A stretch of DNA of 64,000 nt. Origin: Methyloglobulus sp. (GTDB lineage Bacteria; Pseudomonadota; Gammaproteobacteria; Methylococcales; Methylomonadaceae). Shown piece after piece: positions 57,458-64,000 of the stretch; within the stretch, counting starts at the first letter, position 1, and each line of letters opens with the position of its first letter. The stretch is from contig JABFQX010000025.1 of NCBI GenBank assembly GCA_013141505.1, forward strand, positions 1 to 64,000. The letters are read 5' to 3'. The translations under genes and the position numbers were made by a program. The notes beneath the pieces are model-generated. The model made no database searches and was not told the DNA's origin. It was given only the letters and a program-made list of their open reading frames with translations.

Positions 57458-58234
57458 TTATTTTAACACAGTGCCAATCCGGCTAAAGCCGATGCCCTTA
57501 TGCTGCCAATCCCAGTTCATCCAGATAAAAAATGCTTTGCCGACTAAATTTTCTTCCGGGACAGTTCCCCAATAGCGGCTGTCATTGCTGTTGTCGCGAT
57601 TATCGCCCATAACAAAATAGTTCCCCGCAGGTATTACATAAGTCCCTTCAACCGTGGGCGCTTCATTTCTAATTAAAATACTATGGTTAACGCCGGTCAG
57701 GTTTTCTTCAAGATGTTCGCTCCCGGTCATATCCTCGCCTTGTCCCACGCCTTGATATGAACCCAAGGAAACTTGAGTGACGGGCATATCGTTAATGTAC
57801 AATTTTTTGTCGTAATACGAGACCTTGTCACCCGGAAGCCCGATAACCCGCTTGATGTAATCGACCGCCGGATCTTTAGGAAACCTGAACACCACAATAT
57901 CACCACGCGCCGGTTCGTTAAGCTCAATGATTTTTTTATTGATGACGGGCAAACGTATGCCATAGGTGAATTTATTGACCAACAAAAAATCGCCAATCAG
58001 CAAAGTGGGCATCATCGATGCCGAAGGTATCCGAAACGGTTCCGCCAAAAATGAGCGGAGCAGGAAAACAATCAGGACAATCGGAAAAAATGACCGGGCA
58101 TACTCAACAACGGCAGGTTCATTGTGTTCATTAAAATGAAGCCCTTTAGACTTCAAGATCAACAAATATCCGCCCCAGATCACACCAGTTACTAAACTGG
58201 CGACAAAAAGAAAAAACGAAAAATCAAAGTCCAT
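57458..58234 (-). CDS. lepB: Signal peptidase I
   Basis: It cleaves signal peptides from exported proteins. 258 aa with two N-terminal helices. The catalytic Ser is in RIPSASMMPTLLIGDFLLV, the Lys in GDIVVFRFPKDPAVDYIKRV and RVIGLPGDKV, and box E GDNRDNSNDSRYWG is present. It follows lepA by 41 bp. Confidence 0.95.
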   Translation of the reverse strand: MDFDFSFFLFVASLVTGVIWGGYLLILKSKGLHFNEHNEPAVVEYARSFFPIVLIVFLLRSFLAEPFRIPSASMMPTLLIGDFLLVNKFTYGIRLPVINKKIIELNEPARGDIVVFRFPKDPAVDYIKRVIGLPGDKVSYYDKKLYINDMPVTQVSLGSYQGVGQGEDMTGSEHLEENLTGVNHSILIRNEAPTVEGTYVIPAGNYFVMGDNRDNSNDSRYWGTVPEENLVGKAFFIWMNWDWQHKGIGFSRIGTVLK

Positions 58235-58275
58235 AGGAAATTATGTATATCGAGTGAGTAGAAAAAGAACCAGTA

Positions 58276-60075
58276 TTATTCTTTATTGAGTTGTAAGACA
58301 GCCAAAAATGCTTCTTGAGGGATCTCGATATTGCCAACCTGCTTCATCCGCTTTTTTCCGGCTTTTTGTTTTTCTAATAGTTTTTTCTTGCGGGTTATAT
58401 CACCACCATAGCACTTTGCGGTGACATTTTTACGCATCGCCTTAACCGTGGAGCGGGCGATAACTTTAGAACCAATCGCGGCTTGGATTGCCACTTCATA
58501 CATTTGCCTTGGAATAAGGTCTTTCATTTTTTCGACCAAATCCCGTCCACGACTATGGCTGAGGTCATGATGCACGATGATTGACAATGCATCAACTTTT
58601 TCTGCATTGATCAAAACATCCAGTTTGACCAAAGGCGCTTCCTGAAAACGCAGGAACTCATAATCAAACGACGCAAATCCCCTGCTTACAGATTTAAGCC
58701 GATCAAAAAAGTCCAGCACCACTTCACTCATCGGCAACTCGTAATGGATGGATACTTGCCTGCCCACATATTGCATATCCTTCTGAACGCCGCGTTTTTC
58801 AATACAGAGGGTAATGACTGCACCGAGATAGGTTTGTGGAACCAGGATATTCGCCCTGATGATTGGTTCCCGGATACATTTTACCGTCCCCATATCAGGC
58901 AATTTTGCGGGATTGTCGATCATCAGCACCTTGTCATTATGGGTGATAACCTCATAGATAACAGTTGGTGCGGTGGTAATCAGATCGACATCGTATTCTC
59001 GCTCCAGGCGTTCCTGGACGATTTCCATGTGCAACATGCCCAGAAAACCACAGCGAAAACCGAAACCTAATGCTTGTGACGTTTCTGGTTCGAAAACTAA
59101 AGCAGCATCGTTGAGATTAAGTTTATTAAGGGCTTCGCGCAGATTTTCGTAATTATCAGAACTGACTGGATATAAACCAGCAAATACGCGGGGTTGGACT
59201 TTTTGGAATCCGGTCAGTGGTTCGGTTGCCGGGTTGTCCGTCCAGGTGATCGTATCACCGACCGGGGCACCGAAAATATCTTTAATTCCAGCAACAACGT
59301 AACCGACTTCTCCGGTATTTAAAGATTCTTTTTCCAATCGCTTGGGGGTAAATACGCCAACCGCATCGGCAAGAAACGACTTTCCTGTCGACATGATGGT
59401 AATCTTCTGCTTTTTGCGGATACTGCCATGGACAATCCTGACCAAAGACACCACACCCAAATAGCTGTCAAACCACGAATCTATAATCAGCGCTTGCAGT
59501 GGGCCTTTGATATTCCCTTCCGGCGGTGGCACTTTAATAACCAATTGCTCGAGAACATCTTTAACCCCCAAACCAGTTTTGGCGCTAATCATTAAAGCCT
59601 CATCAGCGGGTATGCCGATGACCTCTTCGATTTCTGCTTGGACACGTTCGGGTTCAGCCGACGGCAAATCGATCTTATTGAGAACGGGCACCACCTCCAG
59701 ACCTTGTTCGATGGCCGTGTAGCAGTTCGCCACACTCTGCGCTTCAACACCCTGAGCCGCATCGACGACTAATAACGCACCTTCACAGGCCGCCAAGGAG
59801 CGGGACACCTCATAGGAGAAATCCACATGCCCGGGCGTATCAATAAAGTTGAGTTGGTAAGTCAGACCGTCCTTGGCAACAAAATCCAGTGTCACACTTT
59901 GCGCTTTGATGGTTATCCCACGTTCCCTCTCGATGTCCATCGAATCGAGAACCTGGGCGGACATTTCCCGCGCCGTCAATCCCCCGCAAAGTTGAATGAA
60001 ACGATCCGCAAGTGTCGATTTACCATGATCTATATGCGCTATGATGGAAAAATTTCTTATTTGTTTTAAATCCAC
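58276..60075 (-). CDS. lepA: Elongation factor 4 (LepA)
   Basis: A ribosome-bound GTPase that can back-translocate. 599 aa: G1 [43 protein letters not shown]. The LepA-specific C-terminal domain ([37 protein letters not shown]) distinguishes it from EF-G. A GTG start lies 3 bp after the mucD stop codon without its own clear ribosome-binding site, so it is probably coupled. Confidence 0.96.
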   Translation of the reverse strand: MDLKQIRNFSIIAHIDHGKSTLADRFIQLCGGLTAREMSAQVLDSMDIERERGITIKAQSVTLDFVAKDGLTYQLNFIDTPGHVDFSYEVSRSLAACEGALLVVDAAQGVEAQSVANCYTAIEQGLEVVPVLNKIDLPSAEPERVQAEIEEVIGIPADEALMISAKTGLGVKDVLEQLVIKVPPPEGNIKGPLQALIIDSWFDSYLGVVSLVRIVHGSIRKKQKITIMSTGKSFLADAVGVFTPKRLEKESLNTGEVGYVVAGIKDIFGAPVGDTITWTDNPATEPLTGFQKVQPRVFAGLYPVSSDNYENLREALNKLNLNDAALVFEPETSQALGFGFRCGFLGMLHMEIVQERLEREYDVDLITTAPTVIYEVITHNDKVLMIDNPAKLPDMGTVKCIREPIIRANILVPQTYLGAVITLCIEKRGVQKDMQYVGRQVSIHYELPMSEVVLDFFDRLKSVSRGFASFDYEFLRFQEAPLVKLDVLINAEKVDALSIIVHHDLSHSRGRDLVEKMKDLIPRQMYEVAIQAAIGSKVIARSTVKAMRKNVTAKCYGGDITRKKKLLEKQKAGKKRMKQVGNIEIPQEAFLAVLQLNKE

Positions 60076-60078
60076 GAA

Positions 60079-61488
60079 TTATTTATCAATTTTCAATGCC
60101 AAAAATACCGGACTACCACGACGCTGAATTAAAACCGCTATCGATTTCCCTGCGGGTAGCTTTTTCACTATATTATCAAAATCAGTAGTATTACGAACGA
60201 CATTATTCTGGATACGCAGGATAATGTCACCAGCCTGAATCCCAGCATCTGTTGCAACGCCACTTTCAACATTCTGGACGTAAACGCCATATTTGACATT
60301 TTCCATGGTTTCCCGTTGTTCGTCACTCAAATCGGCAACCGATATACCTAGCCGGTTAGTAGGTTTCGCTTCCACTTTGCGTAATGGCGCTTTTTCTTCC
60401 TGGTCCGGTAATAAGCCCACCTTAAAACTAATAGCTTCAGAATTGCCTTGCCGAATGATAGTTAATTTTCCGTCCTGGTTAATCGGCGTCATACCGACCA
60501 TGGGCGGGAGATCCGATGAAGTTTCGATAGGTTGACCATTGAATTCAGTGATAATGTCGCCGATTTGCAAGCCTGCTTTCTCCGCCGGACTGTTGGGGAT
60601 TATCTTGGAAACCAGCGCACCTTGTGGCTTTTTCATCCCAAATGATTCGGCCAATTGCCGAGTGACATCCTGAATTTGCACACCTAACCAGCCGTGCGCC
60701 GCTTTACCGCTGGTTTTTATTTGCTGAACGACATTCATCACTACATCCATGGGAATAGCAAATGACAAGCCCATGAAACCACCGGTACGACTGTAAATTT
60801 GTGAATTAATGCCGACAACTTTGCCATCCATATTGAATAAAGGCCCGCCTGAATTGCCAGGATTAATGGCAACATCGGTCTGGATGAAAGGCACATAATT
60901 ACCGCCCGGCAAACTGCGGCCTTTGGCGCTGACAATACCGGCTGTTACCGATTGCTCAAAACCAAATGGCGAGCCTATCGCCAAAACCCATTCGCCTACT
61001 TTCAATTCATTGGGATTACCAATATTGACCATAGGCAATCCATTCGCCTGAACCTTCAATAAGGCGATGTCTGTGCGTACGTCCGTACCGATCAATTTAG
61101 CAACTAACTCCCGTCGATCCGACAGCTTAACCACGATTTCATCCGCATCTTTTACGACATGGTGATTGGTCAGGATATAGCCGTCTTGAGAAATGATAAA
61201 ACCGGAACCCAGTGATTGCGTGTCCTCGGAATCACCAAAACCGCCACCGCCCTCAGGAGCATTAAAAAAATGCTTAAAAAGTTCCTCCATTTCTGGGGGC
61301 AAATTATCAGGCATTTGTTGATTTTTAGGCATTCCTTTCGCTAATGGCTTGGCTTTTTGAGTCGTGCTGATATTGACTACCGCCACACCATTGGTTTTTA
61401 CCATGCCCGTAAAATCGGGCAACTGTGCCAAAGCCGGATGGACACAAAAAACCATTAAAAAAACACAACAAACCGCCATTTTGAACAT
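60079..61488 (-). CDS. mucD: Periplasmic serine protease MucD (DegP family)
   Basis: 469 aa from ATG 61488, with GGAGG 4 bases upstream. Signal peptide MFKMAVCCVFLMVFCVHPALA. Trypsin-like triad: ILTNHHVVKDADEIV (His), VRTDIALLKV (Asp), NPGNSGGPLFN (Ser). Two PDZ domains follow (AAHGWLGVQIQDVTRQL, and the C-terminal GISVADLSDEQRET). It degrades misfolded envelope proteins and limits AlgU activation in Pseudomonas. Lies between mucB (149 bp upstream) and lepA. Confidence 0.95.
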   Translation of the reverse strand: MFKMAVCCVFLMVFCVHPALAQLPDFTGMVKTNGVAVVNISTTQKAKPLAKGMPKNQQMPDNLPPEMEELFKHFFNAPEGGGGFGDSEDTQSLGSGFIISQDGYILTNHHVVKDADEIVVKLSDRRELVAKLIGTDVRTDIALLKVQANGLPMVNIGNPNELKVGEWVLAIGSPFGFEQSVTAGIVSAKGRSLPGGNYVPFIQTDVAINPGNSGGPLFNMDGKVVGINSQIYSRTGGFMGLSFAIPMDVVMNVVQQIKTSGKAAHGWLGVQIQDVTRQLAESFGMKKPQGALVSKIIPNSPAEKAGLQIGDIITEFNGQPIETSSDLPPMVGMTPINQDGKLTIIRQGNSEAISFKVGLLPDQEEKAPLRKVEAKPTNRLGISVADLSDEQRETMENVKYGVYVQNVESGVATDAGIQAGDIILRIQNNVVRNTTDFDNIVKKLPAGKSIAVLIQRRGSPVFLALKIDK

Positions 61489-61637
61489 AAAACCTCCATA
61501 ACACAAAACAGTTTTTAAGGAACAACAGCCAATTTTAGGACAAGACTAGCAGCTTTCAAGACACTTTGGAAAGTGAAATAGAAGCCTAAAAAGCAAGATT
61601 AAAATTTATTTTTGTTGACCGATGATTATTTTAGAAT

Positions 61638-62606
61638 TCAACGATTAGCATTTCGAAGTTTAACACCTTCGGCAATGTACTTGATGGTAGCAGCAGGCAC
61701 TTCACCTAATACCGTCAGCTGAGAATCCGCCAAAGTACGGCTTAGGGAATTGACCGCCCCGACCGAATGTATGCCATCGGGAAGATGTGCATCCGATGCG
61801 GCCTCGTTTATTCTGCTTTCCAGGTAAACTGAAACCGAAGCAAAACCATCACTCAATAAGACATGATCGACTGGTTGCTCGGATTTATGCAGCGGCTTGC
61901 GACTGAAAAATATTTGTTTAAACCCTTGCGGTAAAGCCGTCACTTGAAATGCAGCTTTACCATCTACGTCTACTGATTTCTCGTTTGCTTGCTGGAGATG
62001 GCTTGGGGGTTCTGTAGTTGCTATTTTTCCAACTTCTTTATCGACCTGAATGTCAGTGAACACCACTTGTTCCAATACCACACCAGACAAATCGTAAACG
62101 ATTGCTTTCAAAGGCAGAAGCTGCTCTTTAGCCACCCATATTTTCCTGACATAACGAAAATCGTCTTTTGGCTGGATGGCAATTACAAAAGACGGCATCA
62201 TGGCGATGACTTCTTCCCCGACAACCTCAAAACTATAGCTAGAATCCAATCCATCCAGGTTTTCTGGCACATCGACAATAAATGAATGCTCATAAGGCCT
62301 ACTATCGGCAATGACGTTGCCAGTCGATTTAAAGCTGCATTTGACCTCATCAGAATTTCTGACAATCTCGCGCTGCGGTGAATTGAGCGACACCAAGCGT
62401 TCTTGTTCCCTATTTTTATCGACGGTATGGGTGTATTTCATGGCCTCCAGCTTGTCGTTTTTCAAAAAAACCACTGTTCCCCGACAATTAGAAACTTGCA
62501 TGGATTTAACCATTTTCTGAAGTATTTGCTTGGCTGTTAAGTTACTTTCCGCACTGTGGGCTATGCCACCCAGTGCCAGCCAAATTATGAAAAGATACCG
62601 CACCAC
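61638..62606 (-). CDS. mucB: Sigma-E factor regulatory protein MucB/RseB
   Basis: It binds the periplasmic part of MucA/RseA and shields it from proteolysis. 322 aa: signal peptide ending GIAHSAES, MucB/RseB N domain (CRGTVVFLKNDKLEAMKYTH) and C domain (FQVTALPQGFKQIFFSRKP, DHVLLSDGFASVSVYLE). A GTG start at 62606. Two bases after the mucA stop. Confidence 0.92.
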   Translation of the reverse strand: MVRYLFIIWLALGGIAHSAESNLTAKQILQKMVKSMQVSNCRGTVVFLKNDKLEAMKYTHTVDKNREQERLVSLNSPQREIVRNSDEVKCSFKSTGNVIADSRPYEHSFIVDVPENLDGLDSSYSFEVVGEEVIAMMPSFVIAIQPKDDFRYVRKIWVAKEQLLPLKAIVYDLSGVVLEQVVFTDIQVDKEVGKIATTEPPSHLQQANEKSVDVDGKAAFQVTALPQGFKQIFFSRKPLHKSEQPVDHVLLSDGFASVSVYLESRINEAASDAHLPDGIHSVGAVNSLSRTLADSQLTVLGEVPAATIKYIAEGVKLRNANR

Positions 62607-62608
62607 GT

Positions 62609-63166
62609 TTATTCTCGTCCGTAAGCTGTCACTTTGGCGTAAGGTTGAAAAGTAGCCTCGCCATTGGTGTAAACACTATTGTTATGGGCTTGTAGATAAT
62701 CGTTAAATTGGGTGTTTACGGGTTGACGTTTTTGTTGAGTAGCCCTTTCCAATTGGGCAATGGCGATAGGCTGTGACTGTTGAGGAAGCGTAGTTGCCGC
62801 AAGGGTTGGTGGATTAGTCACGCCTTTGTTTTTATAAAGATTTTGTCCCACTAGGACTGCGACTGCGATGGTCGAAGCGGCCACGGCAAATAGTCGGGTT
62901 CGGCTGGGTTGCTTATTGGCCGGTGATCTTTGTGGAAGTAGATAAGTAGATTCTAGCTGGATTTGTTGAAAAATTTTGTCGGAAAAATCGGGTCTTATCT
63001 GGTAGAACTCATCTGTCTTTAATGCCTGACTAATGGCATCGTATCGGCACATCTTTTGTCTAAGCCCCGCATCCGAGCGGATTTTTTTCAAAAATTCCAG
63101 TGTTTCATTATGACTAAGCTCACCATCTATGAGCTGCGAGATTTTTTCATTGACGTCTTTTTGCAT
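62609..63166 (-). CDS. mucA: Anti-sigma factor MucA/RseA
   Basis: 185 aa. N-terminal cytoplasmic ASD domain (EKISQLIDGELSHNETLEFL, DAISQALKTDEF), one helix (LFAVAASTIAVAVLVGQNLY, about 90-109), then a periplasmic tail ending VTAYGRE. It sequesters AlgU until cleaved by regulated proteolysis. AAGG stands upstream of the ATG, and it follows algU by 11 bp. Confidence 0.92.
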   Translation of the reverse strand: MQKDVNEKISQLIDGELSHNETLEFLKKIRSDAGLRQKMCRYDAISQALKTDEFYQIRPDFSDKIFQQIQLESTYLLPQRSPANKQPSRTRLFAVAASTIAVAVLVGQNLYKNKGVTNPPTLAATTLPQQSQPIAIAQLERATQQKRQPVNTQFNDYLQAHNNSVYTNGEATFQPYAKVTAYGRE

Positions 63167-63177
63167 CTAAAATTACC

Positions 63178-63843
63178 TTAATCAAGCAAAGGGTTTAATT
63201 TATTGTCTATCGCTTCGCGCGCCCTGAATATGCGCGAACGAACCGTACCTACCGGGCAATCCATCGCCTCTGCAATTTCTTCATAACTCATACCTTCAAA
63301 TTCTCGTAACATAATGGCGACACGCATCTCTTCGGGTAAATTTTCAATAGCCGCTTGGATAGTGTTAACAATTTCCTCGCTCAACAAATTCCGTTCTGGC
63401 GTATCAAGACCTTGTAATTGCGGCGCATTTTCAATAGCCTCAGCATCTTGTACGTCAACATGATAATCAGAGTTCCGTCTTGATCGCGATACCAGATAGT
63501 TTTTGGCGGTATTAATCGCTATCCGGTATAACCAGGTATAAAAAGCCGAATCACCACGAAAACTACCCAACGCCCTGTAAGCCTTAATGAAGGCCTCTTG
63601 GGCAACATCCTGGGCTTCGCTATGATCTTTAACATAGCGATTGACCAACTGGATAATCTTATGCTGATACCTGAGCACCAAAATATCGTAAGCTGATTTG
63701 TCGCCTTGCTGAACGCGTAAGACCAAGTCTTCGTCTAGCTGCTCGATTTTTCTGGTGCGATCATTCACGAAATTGTTTAACTGTTGAGTAGGACAGGGTT
63801 GAAAGAAAAAAGTTCTGGCGTTAAAAAAATTGCTATTATCCAC
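63178..63843 (-). CDS. algU: RNA polymerase sigma factor RpoE/AlgU
   Basis: An extracytoplasmic stress sigma factor. Region 2 shows YQHKIIQLVNRYVKDHSEAQ, DVAQEAFIKAYRALGSF and DSAFYTWLYRIAINTAKN. Region 4 shows LPEEMRVAIMLREFEGMSYE and IAEAMDCPVGTVRSRIFRAR. The 221-aa reading has about 30 extra residues before the usual start; a GTG at 63768 (VNDRTRKIEQ) would give 196 aa, closer to the family length. Neither has a clear ribosome-binding site. First gene of algU-mucA-mucB-mucD. Confidence 0.92.
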   Translation of the reverse strand: MDNSNFFNARTFFFQPCPTQQLNNFVNDRTRKIEQLDEDLVLRVQQGDKSAYDILVLRYQHKIIQLVNRYVKDHSEAQDVAQEAFIKAYRALGSFRGDSAFYTWLYRIAINTAKNYLVSRSRRNSDYHVDVQDAEAIENAPQLQGLDTPERNLLSEEIVNTIQAAIENLPEEMRVAIMLREFEGMSYEEIAEAMDCPVGTVRSRIFRAREAIDNKLNPLLD

Positions 63844-63925
63844 AAACTGAGGCCGCTAAGCTAATTTCTTTAATAATAACTAAAGCTCATTCCTTGCGAC
63901 CAAACTTGAAATCTTATCTATACGA
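63844..63925. promoter_or_regulatory. Divergent algU/nadB control region
   Basis: 82 bp between the two start codons must hold both promoters unless these overlap the coding ends. I searched for a sigma-E type GAACTT box and found no convincing one. Confidence 0.4.
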
Positions 63926-64000
63926 ATGACTATGATTGGCAGACCTTACGATGTTCTTATTATCGGTAGCGGCGGCGCAGGATTGAGCCTGGCGCTGAAA
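63926..64000 (+). CDS. nadB: L-aspartate oxidase, 5' end (partial)
   Basis: 25 codons from ATG 63926 (MTMIGRPYDVLIIGSGGAGL) are open to the window edge. The GSGGAGLSLAL dinucleotide-binding loop matches the N-terminus of flavin-dependent L-aspartate oxidase, the first enzyme of de novo NAD synthesis. nadB divergent from rpoE is the classic gammaproteobacterial arrangement, which supports the call. Confidence 0.8.
   Translation, partial: MTMIGRPYDVLIIGSGGAGLSLALK

Noticed and set aside
61489-61637. Sigma-E promoter before mucD
   Set aside because: No GAACTT-like -35 with a matching -10 box on the minus strand.

Overview
The window looks like chromosomal DNA from a gammaproteobacterium. The fused coxII-cytochrome c gene, the bioBFHCD cluster, lptD-surA, amgK-murU, recCBD and the nadB/rpoE-mucAB-mucD-lepA-lepB-rnc-era-recO-pdxJ block fit a Methylococcales-type methanotroph relative best. 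No methane oxidation gene is present, so that placement is inference. Most genes are intact and closely packed; many neighbours overlap by 4 bases (ATGA/GTGA).

Layout. 1-1800 is a graveyard of three degraded insertion sequences (IS3-, IS5- and IS1595-like). A 17-bp palindromic repeat has been inserted five times into the IS3 and IS5 remnants. 1994-7086 (minus) is an aa3-type cytochrome c oxidase operon: coxB with two extra cytochrome c domains, coxA, a 42-aa membrane protein, the Cu chaperone ctaG/cox11, and coxC. 7345-12735 (minus) is the biotin operon bioB-(HrgA-like gene)-bioF-bioH-bioC-bioD, with comF divergent. 13611-19925 (minus) carries RNase D, a stand-alone DbpA-type RNA-binding protein with a C9/T7 tract, surA and lptD; amgK-murU diverges from lptD. 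21712-27322 holds an unknown polytopic membrane protein, a HIT protein, a small orphan, the Kdo transferase waaA and the ribosomal operon rpsF-rpsR-DUF2232-rplI.

27616-35921 (plus) is recC-recB-recD. It is followed by a secreted vanadium haloperoxidase-like protein (minus) and an OmpA porin (plus). The space between ompA and a CzcCBA-type metal efflux operon holds a compact set of nested hairpins (39372-39587) whose G-U pairs make sense only for a plus-strand RNA, plus a 51-bp palindrome. The efflux operon is preceded by a heavily deleted two-component regulator fused into one 153-codon relic. 46216-49797 (plus) holds a fructosamine-kinase family gene, a DinG/YoaA helicase and tsaB; fusA2 (EF-G2 paralogue) lies on the minus strand, then a metallophosphoesterase on the plus strand.

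53264-63843 (minus) is one long envelope-stress and housekeeping run: algU/rpoE, mucA, mucB, mucD, lepA, lepB, a DUF4845 gene, rnc, era, recO, pdxJ and a PP2C phosphatase. nadB starts divergently at 63926 and runs off the window.

The least explained signals are the 17-bp insertions in transposase remnants, the candidate structured RNA after ompA, and the nuclease-like gene inside the biotin operon. I saw no CRISPR array, tRNA or rRNA gene.
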